Shown here in pieces: positions 10,301 to 18,800 of a stretch of 21,397 bases of DNA (the stretch's first letter is position 1; each line of letters opens with the position of its first letter). The position numbers and the translations under genes were made by a program. Source of the DNA: a virus; IMG/VR virus record IMGVR_UViG_3300031510_000046, positions 1 through 21,397 of that record; one strand, written 5' to 3'. The notes under the pieces are model-generated. The model made no database searches, had not been told where the DNA came from, and saw only the letters and a program-made list of their open reading frames with translations.

Positions 10301-10588
10301 CATGAAGACGCTGTTCTTATAGATGGTGGTGGTTATATCCTTATAAGTTCAGCAATATCAGATCAAGCTTCAGGTGGTCTTATGGAGATGAATGGAACGG
10401 ATGGATCATCTACAAATGCAGGCAGTTATCTTCAGTTTGAAAATGGTACACATGAGAGTTTATTAGGTACTGCGCCTGGATTTTTGGCGCCTGGCCAAGA
10501 TGCAGAATCATTTGATAATAATGGCGCACTAGTAAAAACTACTTTTGATAACACCAATCAAACTTATGATGTTCTTGAAGGTGTTTAG
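4313..10588 (+). CDS. 7: Giant gp7-like baseplate wedge protein with LDGTD repeat arrays
   Basis: This 2091-residue protein directly follows gp6. Residues 1-60 (SPLIEGQVPDFIQSDHPKF, then FLKQYYQFLEAAE) and 150-300 (DLYAAKGTSEGHKLFLRLMF at 198-217) resemble the C-terminal part of T4 gp7, including its DFYSTKG-KFLFKVLYNEE region. A second conserved segment at about 1185-1335 (SYYYQDFSYEVRIG at 1237, HPSGFAAFG at 1265) resembles the RSRSYYVMKI and RFVHPVGFGF region of T4 gp7. Small GEtITGsTSgAta beta modules occur near residues 83-145. Two long arrays of acidic LDGTD-type repeats fill about 405-1185 and 1345-2050. The protein is about twice the length of T4 gp7 (1032) and appears to lack the T4 N-terminal half. 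The T4 comparison is from memory. The name gp7 rests on these motifs and on position. The ATG lies two bases after the gp6 stop. Confidence 0.8.
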   Translation: MAPFDSGLVTKISPLIEGQVPDFIQSDHPKFVEFLKQYYQFLEAAELTVDGIINNVIQETESTNFIWGEDETRIVLEVGGGTTGKFIEGEIITGATSKATATVLVDDLSNDTSRMFISSQQKFEIGETITGSTSSATAIVNTYRANPVQTIQQLLDYANTDNTTSLMLDEMQRQFMDIIPNTLASGTSKRNLIKNIKDLYAAKGTSEGHKLFLRLMFDEEAETFYPTKYMLRTSDGNWNKPATIRCENTPGAVGSEVIGQILTGRTSGSTVFIINALELIQGASSVTEFEIDTDSLVGTFVEGETLYATGVNSDVEQRFVIQKIVTGITVLDGGILYSVGDNITLDASAGNGLATATVNTVSTGGVNEIVVDAGGSNYRVGDALVFSSTSASISATGYVSVIGGAMLSEASDDSDGSGDYIIFEDGTNACYPELNFSTHEEDTIVLNGTDSSSTDANWKIVGEFGTPRLRVSDNSIGSKIVEELGTSSTYGEIAGVKLTSGGSGYGALPAITIASSYGTGAIIIPTTKDIGSILDAEILDAGFLYREAPSVSVPTNFILKDVTGTFSPASVLSSHVGTVTSYDTNTQVLSTNIEDGVKVKMEQEDTIISQNIEQEENTEVFFSRILGDNVIQSNTLENLTDRGLHITDAVGIEAQTDLVEGFVDTIVTDAEDIRINQISLENEADYSLDDEKIQLEDQNIAGVGRDIEQNSFFKIYSNNEYETGGMILQLDGISVGDSILLSGTDGSYSNAGDELLLDGTDAGGTDAGGKVLQQSDDEGDAILYESNPMVSNKTQRKDKFVLDGSKIQKFTTGGWIDSLDTIPLILETGENILLDGTDSNSLDSGSHLLSQVSDSEQNRIRDDNLESSITNSQVVWIPSSEGDDIELENETGNLLLDGTTRNSMAFVTSLTTFHFATLNNGDKVKTEGINSYFKNVPIESIRALDETDGVLLEDGSSDIGVQSLFSITLDSTASGGVDAGDNIQLEDDINEGLPDGGRLLGESSDVKVNTKEMLILEGKDGNSSSSDINGFYDIFENKTINHGGSSASRLITEGGDGIIDEESIEKDSIGTSITIGAGSKIILNSHQISSDVETIRIVFDQTDSSGSNAGGVLKADGISATERSGNLLMQESGISAGVSDTDVGENLLYEAEAFLTGNIILDRTDDNDSDFGSGLINETENSFKGKTLTTSGGATGKVIASNIAKLISEIDFITTKVGNYKNTDSLISEDVVRIQDSYYYQDFSYEVRIGQSVATYMNELKRAVHPSGFAAFGKVSFATLISMAMPSSSGGGRIDVPSTTFTPELASVLEAIFNLRIKLRLDIPKFYESGNLFQKLMLESGGESQFNFALDGTDYGTAAESPGFDAIASEDSDDDGDNIIITGSDDGSQVDAGDQIILEGTDASGTNNFDITGEYSYLILNGTSISDGELNDAGSYCVLSGSALGVYNLVDADSDSLVLNGTDGSSTFYRIIHEDGNDAGSRIVTDAIIVDSSVFSVQHLIVSEDANGDNIILNRTDILGADANSKLVSESAAGVGDNDRDKLFLRQLTVKISPPRPKILTSYGLGLMGDGSFTEASSVSTIQLEDALRKRGPTINSDNLILDGVDVGEKGDVNDIKYGGDPIQLEESDALMLGTSVSFDDYAQVSRGKFSLSAEDGDNLALDNPSGGILLSEEDVTVSFPINEFLRPDIMVMEGAYDRHSEWGRFVLDGTSSDGSTGALNSTGYDYIVLDGIDAMQSGADDNLIFEEQNDKNKSIDGNTNIGILMENHHVEGGAFLREYGGGAVSEGDKIILDGTDGSSTDAEDNFIQENTPDSRISQNSGEFVLENNTQVFLTATATDANGSNSGRVFGLEDGTGGFLSETAGIPGQDILLESGSSSTIGSKLLLDSQVIEIESGINDGEIPDPNIGDNSIFPTYSTPAIISTRPIGRMSLQDESPSTILSQEGDTGDDVVLDGTSTIGSIALNGTNGTSSDENSSLILDGTDSSSDNIGDKVLHEDAVLIDGGGYILISSAISDQASGGLMEMNGTDGSSTNAGSYLQFENGTHESLLGTAPGFLAPGQDAESFDNNGALVKTTFDNTNQTYDVLEGV
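5530..7860 (+). repeat. Degenerate coding repeat array 1 (LDGTD type) in the gp7-like gene
   Basis: About a dozen divergent copies of a roughly 20-35 residue unit, approximately [I/V]-x-L-[D/N]-G-T-D-x-S-x-x-D-A-G-D-x-[I/L]-L-x-E. Clear copies are LNGTDSSSTDANWKI (DNA from 5650), LSGTDGSYSNAGDELL followed by LDGTDAGGTDAGGKVL (6532-6630), LDGTDSNSLDSGSHLL (from about 6812), LDSTASGGVDAGDNI (from about 7219), FDQTDSSGSNAGG (from about 7606) and LDRTDDNDSDFGSGL (from about 7794). The DNA copies have diverged well beyond the protein motif, so the array is old or under selection at protein level. Confidence 0.8.
8356..10450 (+). repeat. Degenerate coding repeat array 2 (LDGTD type) in the gp7-like gene
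   Basis: A second set of the same acidic repeat, on the C-terminal side of the conserved gp7 segment. Copies include LDGTDYGTAAES (from about 8360), LEGTDASGTNNFD (from about 8505), LNGTDGSSTFYRI (from about 8688), LNRTDILGADANSKL (from about 8850), LDGTDGSSTDAEDNF (from about 9688), LDGTSTIGSIALNGTNGTSS (from 10171), LDGTDSSSDNIGDKVL (from about 10254) and MNGTDGSSTNAGSYL (from about 10388). A few copies nearly match at DNA level (for example around 9690-9720 and 10390-10420). The unit is the same as in array 1. Confidence 0.8.
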
Positions 10589-10597
10589 TAGAACTTG

Positions 10598-10605
10598 TAT
10601 AAATA
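10598..10605 (+). promoter_or_regulatory. T4-type late promoter upstream of the gp10-like gene
   Basis: A second perfect TATAAATA lies 27 bases before the ATG at 10633, in a 44-base intergenic gap. It shares the flank CTTGTATAAATA, close to the ATTTGTATAAATA flank of the promoter at 1912. A ribosome binding site (AAGGG, 10621-10625) follows. It would restart late transcription after the 6.3 kb gp7-like gene and drive the gp10-like, gp8, DUF4815, coiled-coil and fibre genes. Confidence 0.85.
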
Positions 10606-10632
10606 TAAAGAAGAAGACGAAAGGGTTATTTA

Positions 10633-11352
10633 ATGGCATATCAAGCAGTTGGGATAGGAACAGTCGCAGATGACGGTACTGGTGATTCTCTAAGAATCGG
10701 TGCAGATAAGGTTAATGATAACTTTGTCGAAATTTACACTGCTCTAGGTAATGGGTCTGATATATGTAGTGGTATTTCTTCTACTGCAACTGTTGTTACT
10801 TTAGGTTCCCCAGTAATTAATACTCCTACAATCACTGGTGCGGTTGGTGGAACACAAACATCTGCAACTATTACAACTCTTGCAAATACTACTTTAAATA
10901 CTACTACAGTAGTTGCTGGCACCATGACAGTTGCAGCTGGTTCTATTACAGATAGTTCTGGTGAGATCACTTTCGTTAATGAAAACTTAGTAACTACTGG
11001 TACATTGGGTGCTGGTACAACCACATTAGGTGCTTTAACTTGTGATACTATTACTTCTACAGGTGCTACCATAGTATTTGAGGGTGCAACTGCTGATGCA
11101 AATGAGACAACTCTTACTGTTACCGATCCTACGGGAGATCGTACTATCACTTTTCCAGATGCCACGGGAACGGTGGTAACAACTGGTGATACAAACTCAG
11201 TAACAGGAACAGTAATTGCTGCTGATACTGTCGCAGAAGCAAATATGGCCGATGATGCAATTGGTTCTGTGCAATTAAAAACATTATCTACTCTACTAAT
11301 TAAAAACTCTAGTGGATCAACTTTAAAAACTTTATATGGTGCTGGCGCATAA
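10633..11352 (+). CDS. Short gp10/tail-fibre-like structural protein
   Basis: This is a 239-residue protein. Residues 7-40 (GIGTVADDGTGDSLRIGADK, then VNDNFVEIYTALGNG) match the N-terminal domain of T4 gp10 as I recall it (NVVDDGTGDYLRKGGIKINE). In T4 this region helps attach gp10, the wedge pin protein, to the baseplate. The rest is a Thr/Ala/Gly-rich repetitive beta region with the fibre motif FEGATADANETTLTVTDPTG (from 11077) and LPDATG-like strands, ending GSTLKTLYGAGA. It lacks the receptor-type and C-terminal domains of full-length gp10 (602 residues in T4). It is therefore probably a baseplate-attached adaptor or short fibre, not a complete gp10. A late promoter and AAGGG site precede it. 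The same FEGATAD module recurs in the fibre gene at the right end. Confidence 0.8.
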   Translation: MAYQAVGIGTVADDGTGDSLRIGADKVNDNFVEIYTALGNGSDICSGISSTATVVTLGSPVINTPTITGAVGGTQTSATITTLANTTLNTTTVVAGTMTVAAGSITDSSGEITFVNENLVTTGTLGAGTTTLGALTCDTITSTGATIVFEGATADANETTLTVTDPTGDRTITFPDATGTVVTTGDTNSVTGTVIAADTVAEANMADDAIGSVQLKTLSTLLIKNSSGSTLKTLYGAGA

Positions 11353-11355
11353 ATA
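11348..11355 (+). promoter_or_regulatory. Possible weak late promoter (CATAAATA) before gp8
   Basis: CATAAATA, one mismatch from the T4 late-promoter box, overlaps the stop codon of the gp10-like gene and lies 16 bases before the gp8 ATG, with GAGGA at 11360-11364 between them. The spacing is too short to give a normal leader with an intact ribosome binding site if transcription starts about 12 bases downstream of the box. This may be chance. Confidence 0.2.
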
Positions 11356-11371
11356 GAACGAGGAAAAAAAC

Positions 11372-12868
11372 ATGACTGCTATTATAACAGAAAAATTTAG
11401 ACAACATAATGCCGATCAGTTCTTTGAATCGTTCAGTGAAACTGATGGAAATACGTATTACTTGTTTATAGGTAAGTCCACATCTTTTACTTCTGGTACA
11501 TCTGGCGGTTCTGATGGCGCTCCTCCTACTCCAACTGATGGTATCGGAGAAGAATTTTATGTTTGGGATGATATGATTGCTGCAAAGAAAATAAGTTCAG
11601 CGTTTATAACTTATGCTCTTCCTCGTAGAAACTGGACGAATGGTACAATCTATGATCAGTATCATCATAATGTTAATTCTTCAAACACAGCAACATCTGG
11701 AGCAACAAATGTTTATGATTCTTCTTTCTTTTTCATGACTTCTGATTATCGTGTATACAAAGTTATTGATAATGGTGGTGGTATTGCATTTAGTGGTAGT
11801 GTTCCTACATCAGAATCAACTAGCCCATTTGAATCTGGTGGATACGTTCTACAATATATGTACTCATTATCCAGTTCGCAAATAGACAAATATTTAACAA
11901 CAGATTTTATGCCTGTATCTACTAACAGTACTATAAGTGCAGCTGCAACTGATGGTAAAGTTTCTTCTCTTAAAGTTACTTCTGGTTCTGGTTATACAAA
12001 TGGAACATACTACTCTGCTGTATATGGAGATGGTACAAGTCAGGGAACATCTTCTGGTGCAATTGTCAGAATTACCGTTGCAAATGGTTCAATTTCGGCC
12101 TTTGGTCTAACTGCTGGTTCTGATACAACAATGCAAGCCGGCGGATCAGGATATACTTATGGCACTGTCAATCTTTCAACTGGATATACTTTCTCTGATA
12201 CTTCTCTTTCCACTGCTTCTGTTATGGGGGGTTCTGGAGGAACGATTGAAGTTATAGTTTCACCTAAAGGTGGCCATGGGTTTGACGCTATTAGTGAATT
12301 AGGTGGTCATTATATTATGATGAATACTACACTAACTCAATCAGAGGGTGATGATTTTACTGTTGCTAATGATTTTCGTAGAGTTGGAGTGGTTGTTGAT
12401 CCTACTAATTATGATACTACAACTGTTGCAACTGGTTCTACAATTAGACAAACATATGCATTGAATCTTACATCCGTAGGCGGTACATTTGATGCAGATG
12501 AAAAAATCTCTCAAGCAACTACTGGAGCTATAGGTAAAGTTATAGATTGGGATTCAAGTTTAAATATTTTATATTATCAACAAGAACGGTTTGGTGATTA
12601 CGGAACGAATGGTACTAGTGGTGGTTATGTAGCATTTAGCGGAGCAAATGTAGTGACAGGTGCAACCAGCGGTGCATTGGGAACACCTAATGCAGCTTCA
12701 GATTCTGCTGTAACTTTAGCTGGTTCTGGAACAATAACTTTTACAAATGGGTATGCAAATCCAGAACTTCAACCTGATAGTGGTAATATTATATATATTG
12801 AAAATAGAAAACCGATCAGTCGTGCTTCAGATCAAACAGAAGATATTAAATTAATAGTGGAGTTCTAA
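11372..12868 (+). CDS. 8: Baseplate wedge protein gp8
   Basis: This 498-residue protein has both ends of gp8. The N-terminus is IITEKFRQHNADQFFESF, then NTYYLFIGKS (27-36), PTDGIGEEFYVWDDM and YALPRRNW (81-88). The C-terminus is IENRKPISRASDQTEDIKLI (476-495), which corresponds to the MENRPP...DQTEEINILFTF end of T4 gp8 as I recall it. gp8 dimers bind gp7 on the outside of each wedge and hold gp10. It is about 165 residues longer than T4 gp8. The extra lies centrally (about 195-450) and contains GSGY beta repeats (VTSGSGYTNGTYY near 11975, AGGSGYTYGTVN near 12137) and a GEtITG-type module (FDADEKISQATTGAIGKVI, near 12490). The ATG is supported by GAGGA at 11360-11364. Confidence 0.92.
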   Translation: MTAIITEKFRQHNADQFFESFSETDGNTYYLFIGKSTSFTSGTSGGSDGAPPTPTDGIGEEFYVWDDMIAAKKISSAFITYALPRRNWTNGTIYDQYHHNVNSSNTATSGATNVYDSSFFFMTSDYRVYKVIDNGGGIAFSGSVPTSESTSPFESGGYVLQYMYSLSSSQIDKYLTTDFMPVSTNSTISAAATDGKVSSLKVTSGSGYTNGTYYSAVYGDGTSQGTSSGAIVRITVANGSISAFGLTAGSDTTMQAGGSGYTYGTVNLSTGYTFSDTSLSTASVMGGSGGTIEVIVSPKGGHGFDAISELGGHYIMMNTTLTQSEGDDFTVANDFRRVGVVVDPTNYDTTTVATGSTIRQTYALNLTSVGGTFDADEKISQATTGAIGKVIDWDSSLNILYYQQERFGDYGTNGTSGGYVAFSGANVVTGATSGALGTPNAASDSAVTLAGSGTITFTNGYANPELQPDSGNIIYIENRKPISRASDQTEDIKLIVEF

Positions 12869-12871
12869 AAA

Positions 12872-15800
12872 ATGCCTAATAAAACAGATTTAAATGTTAC
12901 CCCGTATTATGATGATTTTGATAAATCTAAAAACTTTCAGCAAATTTTATCTAGGCCTGCGTATGCTGTTCAAGCACGTGAACTTACACAGATGCAGAGT
13001 ATTCTTAAAAATCAAATTGAACATTTAGGTAATTTTTCTTTATCAGAAGGTACTATGGTTATTCCTGGCTCCCTTAATCTAATGTCGAAACTCAAAGGTA
13101 TAAAATTAGAAACAAATTTCGGTGGTGCAACTATTGATGTAACACAATATCCAGATGAAGGAACTATTTTAACTGGTATAACATCAGGAGTTAAAGCACT
13201 AGTTATTCATAAGGAAGTTGGAACGACTACTGATGAGCCGATGATTTTTGTTAAATATACTCGAGCATCAGATGACAATAGTTCCTCAGAGTTCTTCTCA
13301 GGAGAAGATATTTCAGCAGATGTCGCCGTAACACATGGAACTACTGTATTTGCGGCAGGGGCTGCATCAATAAAAACAATTGCAACAAACGCTGCGGTAA
13401 ACTCTACAGGAGCTCAGGTAGAAGCTGGGATATATTGGATACGAGGTCAATTTGTTGAAACAAGTAAACAAATTGCAATAATTGCAAAAAACAATAGTTT
13501 AGGTGATGGAAGAGTTGGGTTTAATCTTTCGGAAACTATTGTTACTCCAGAAGAAGATTCTACTCTTTTAGATAATGCTTCTGGAACCTCAAATTATGCT
13601 GCAAAAGGCGCTCACCGACTAAAAATTACTGCAACATTAACAAGTATTGCTGTAGGGTCAACTGATGATGCTAATTTTGTAGAATTAATAACAGTTCTTA
13701 AAGGAATTGGACAAAGTACAGTAAAAACTAGACTTGGTGGTATACTTGAAACTTTAGCAAAAAGAACTCACGAAGAATCTGGAAATTATACTGTACGTCC
13801 TTTTACTTTTGAAATGAAAGAATCAGTTACACTTAATGAAAATATAGGTGTATACAATAAAGGAGAAGCAACCCGATTTGGTGGCGTTGCTTCTAATGAT
13901 CTTTTGGCTCTAAAAGTTTCGTCCGGCAAAGCATATATTCGAGGATATGATGTTGAGAAAATAGTATCAAGTGTTCTTGATATTCCTAAATCACGTAATT
14001 TTAATTCGGTAAATTCTGGAGTTACTACTTATGATGTAGGAAACTTTCTTAATATTACAAATGTTTATGGTAGTCCTGATATATCTTTTATTAGTGGAGA
14101 AACTACACCATATAAACAAATTGAACTTTTTGATACTGCAACTGCAACAAGGGGAAGTTCTTCTGGCACTAGGATTGGAGTATCTCGAGCTCGAACGATA
14201 GAGTATTCTTCTGGTACACCAGGCGACACATCTTCAATCTTTAAGTTATATCTTTTTGATTTTCGTCCATTTACATATCTAACTTTAGATGGAACGCCCT
14301 CACCAACACTAGAAGCTAATCATAGTAATGGTGGTGTTCAAGTTAAAGGTGTATCTTCTAAAGCAACAGGTTGGGTATTTGCAGATGGTACTGGAAGTGG
14401 TACAGTTATTCTTACTAACGTATCTGGTACATTTATTGATGGAGAAAAAATTACAGCTTCGGATTCTGCTGAAACAGATTCTATAGTAGAGACTTCTGGT
14501 AATGTTGATATTGTAATTTCACGAATAGTTACAAAAAATGTTGCAGAAGCTAGACAAATCTTTATGTCTGATGATGACGGCGGCCAAAATTTCAGTGCAG
14601 ATATTGTATTGGATAAAGTACCATCACCAGAATCTTTTTTAGTATTGGAGCCTGGTACTACTGGAAATGATTCGGGAGATAAGATTTTATCAGAGGGAGG
14701 AACTGTTCTCAAGTCAGTTCCTTTTAGTGTACAAAGAGCGGCCGCTACACCCGGCGGTTCTACATTAAATATAGCTAAATTAAAATTTCCAGAAAAAAAT
14801 GTTAGCTTATTTAAAATGAATAAAGAAAATGTTAAAACGCATCTTACTGCATTAAATAATGGGGTAAGTGATACTTCATATTATTTAAGAAAACAATTTG
14901 TTACAACATCAAGCAGTGTTGGTGTTGTTACTCTTAGTGGCGGTACGAATGAAATATTTCAACCACATGCAGAACCAGATTATATGATTACTATTCTTGT
15001 TGCTGGTTCTGGTGGATCTGGAGTTCAAGGTGATGTGGTAAGTGCATCTATTGGATTCTCTGGGGGTGGAACTAGTTCTGTTACTATCACTAATGAGGGG
15101 GTTTTTGGGAATGGTGCAAAGTTAAAAATTACTGCTACTCTACTGAAAACTTCAGCAATAGCAAAAACAAAATCTGCAAAATTAATGAAACAATTAAAAG
15201 TCTCCCCAGGCGCTGCTGATGCATATGGTACAAGGCCAACCGATAAAACTATTTCTCTAGGTCGAGGAGATGCAATTAAACTTGTTTCTGTTCTAGATTC
15301 AGAATCAACTTCAACAGACGCTATATCACCACAATTAACTTTAGGGACTACCGTTGGAAATTTTATTAGAGGTGAAGAAATTAGTGGTTCAAATAGTGGG
15401 GCAAAAGGAAGAATTATAGAGAATTCTTCTCCTATGGCTTTTGTTTATAAAAGAGGAACAAGTGTAGAATTTAGTGCAGCAGATACAGTTACTGGATTTT
15501 CTAGTCTCGCATCTGCACCTGTTACTGCTGTCACAATAGGTAGTAGTAATATTACAGAAAAGTATCAACTAGATACAGGTCAGCGTGATAATTATTATGA
15601 TATTTCTCGAATTATTAGAAAGCCTGGCGTTAGTTCTCCTCTAGGAAAACTTCTTGTTATTTATGATTATCTAGATCATGGTACTGGAGACTTTTTTACG
15701 GTTGATTCTTATACAGATGTTGCTGATCAAATGACATACGAAGATATTCCAAAATATTCTGCTACCAAGGTTGATCCTGATGACCCGGCTCCTTCTGGTG

Positions 15801-18800
15801 AATATAATCTGCAAGATGTTTTTGATCTACGTCCAAGGGCAGAGGATATTGCTGGTACGTCAACGAATTTATCTACTGTAGATGAAATCACAGGAAACTC
15901 TTTTGATTTTTTTAATAGACAATTTGAAAGTACAGGTTCTTCTACAGTAAACTTTATTAAACCTGGCAGTTTAATTATAACTGATTTTGAATATTACCTT
16001 GGTTATAGAGCAAGATTAACATTAAATGCTGATGGCGAATTTGATTTTGCTAGAGGTAGGTCTTCCGAAAACCCAAGTCTTCCAAAAGAAAATGAACAAA
16101 ATATGTTATTGGCAAATATATATGTTCCCCCTTATACATTTAAACCAAACGATGTTCAAATTCGTAGAGTTAAAAATCAACGGTTTACGATGAAAGATAT
16201 TGGTAAACTTGAAGAACGGGTTAATCATGTAGAGTATTATACATCTCTAAATTTGCTTGAAAGAAATGCTGATAGTTTTCAGATACAAGATGCTAATGGA
16301 TTAGATCGTTTTAAATCTGGATTTGTTGTAGACAATTTTGCTGGACATTCTGTAGGTGATGTTAAACATGAAGATTATAAATGTTCTATAGATATGCAAG
16401 AAAATGAATTACGTCCTTTACATACAACTAAAGGCGTTTCTCTAACAGAAGCGGCAACAACAGATGTAGAAAGAACAGTTTCTCACTATCAAAGAACTGG
16501 TGATCTTATTACTCTTCCTTACAAAGAAGTTGTTTTTACAGATCAACCTTTTGCCTCTAGAGTTGAACGTGTTACACCTTTACTTCTTTCAAATTGGGTG
16601 GGAAACATACAGCTTGATCCATCTGGAGATGAGTGGTTTGAAATTGAATATGCTCCTGATCTTATTATTAATGTTGAAGGAAATTTTGATACTTTTACTG
16701 CTGCTAATCAAGATGCTGTTGGTACTGTATGGAATGCTTGGGAAACTGCTTGGTCAGGTACGACAGTTACGGATTCTGTCGGCAGCGATAACAGTGTAAC
16801 TCGAACAACCACTACCACTGCCTCACAAAGAAGGCAAGGTGTAGAGACATCAATTGTTGCACAGATTGATCTAGAATCTCAAGGATCAAGAATTATTCAA
16901 CGTGCATTTATTCCTTTCTGTCGAGCAAAGAATATTACATTTACAGGTACAGAATTTTTACCAAATATACGATTGTACACATTCTTTGATGGTGTTGAGG
17001 TATCTCAGTATGTCACACCTCTTACTGGGTTTACTACAGATGCGGCTGATGTCAGTGGAGTTATACAAAAAGAAAGTCCGTTAATAACTTCAGCTGCTGG
17101 TAAAATTCAGGGTATTTTTGCACTACCTGATCCTAAAATTGAAGGAAATCCAGTATTTAGAACTGGAGAAATAACATTTAGACTTACTTCAAGTACGAGA
17201 GATGTAAGATCAAAACACCCAGAAACTGCCGGCAATGCCATATATCATGCTGTTGGTATATTAGAGACAGAACAAGAAACTATTATTGCTACACGAAATG
17301 CTGAAATAGTTGTAACTTCGGGTTCTGAAGATAGAAGTGTTTCTTCATCTTCGGGGTTTGTAATTGCAGCACCTGCTGGAGATGATGATGATTGGGGAGG
17401 GCCGGATCCAATTGCTCAAACATTCTTTGTGGAACCTAATTTTGACAATACAGTTGCCATGGCAGATAATTTAGATCCAAATAATACAGATGCTATAGCT
17501 CGAAGTCGAGCAACAAATTCTCCCGGCCGTTTCATAACATCTGTAGATGTTTTCTTTTCTGAAAAGGATGATATTTTACCAGTTTTCTGTGAGCTCAGAG
17601 CTACTGGTATGGAAAATGGTAGTTCTGACGGTGTACCGACTAAAAAGATTTTGCCTTTTGGTAGGAAGATAATTGAGCCTTCACAAGTAAACATATCAGA
17701 TGATGCGACTGTTGCAACTAAATTTACGTTTCCTTCTCCTGTCTATGTTAAAAATCAGACTTCATATGCCATTTTATTGGGATCGAGCTCACCAAAATAT
17801 AAAGTTTGGATTTCTCGAATGGGAGAAACAGATATTGGTGGTTCAAGAATGATTTCAGAACAACCACATGTTGGTGTTTTATTTAAGAGTCACAATGATA
17901 GAGTTTGGGCACCATCGATGACGGAAGATATGAAATTTACAGTATTTTGTGCTGACTTTGACATTAGTAAACCTGCGGTAGTTGAACTTAATAATGATGA
18001 ACTTCCAGTTAAAAGATTGCAGAAAAATCCTCTGACTTTTTCTCATGGAAATACAGCACTATTAGTAAACCATAAGAATCATGGGATGTATGACGTAAAT
18101 AATAATGTTACTATTTCTGGTGTGATATCTGAAGGCAAAACAACTCTCTCAGCTGCAATAGATTCTTCTGCAACAAGTATAACTATAGCTAATGGAACAA
18201 ATTTTGATGATACGACAGGAAAGTTTGCATATGACTCTAGTAATCAGTGGTGGATCAAAATTGATGATGAAATTATGAAGTATACTGTTATTAGTACAAC
18301 CAATATATCTACTATAACTAGAGCTCAGGATAATACTTCAGCTGCTAGTCATGCTGCTGGTGCAACGGTAGAATTGTATATGATTCACAAAGTACCATTC
18401 ACAGAGATTAATAAAACACATAATGCTATTGCAAATATGAATATAGATTCTTATACAGTTGTACTTACTAGTAGTCCAACGATTACGGGTGGATCAACTG
18501 ATGCATCTAATGGGGGACAGCTTGTTACAGCAACAGAGAATGCTGGTTATGATACTGGTCGGGCACTTTTATCTGTATTGGAATTAGAAAAAACGGAAAT
18601 TTTATCTACTATAACACCTATGACTTCAACATCTCCTTCTGGTGTTCAATCTTCATTTTCAATAAAGACCCCTATAGAAATAGACCTAAATGAAAATTAT
18701 GATTTTGATACGCCATATATGGTAGCTTCTACCATAAATGAAAGTCTTGAAAGTGGTGGTAATAAATCTCTTAAACTTGATGTATCGCTGACTTCACAGA

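Noticed and set aside
5530-10450. RTX-type calcium nonapeptides or a CRISPR array
   Set aside because: The repeats are in-frame protein repeats with diverged DNA and no constant spacer architecture; the GGxGxDxUx RTX nonapeptide is not present.
10734-11165. Minus-strand open frame of 143 codons, Val/Ala-rich
   Set aside because: Antisense to the repetitive gp10-like gene; low stop density comes from the Thr/Ala/Gly repeat composition.
16500-16799. Plus-strand Leu-rich open frame inside the DUF4815 gene (also 16902-17084 and 9117-9299)
   Set aside because: Out-of-frame shadows of the giant genes; runs of Leu arise from frame-shifted reading of AT-rich codons and are not membrane proteins.
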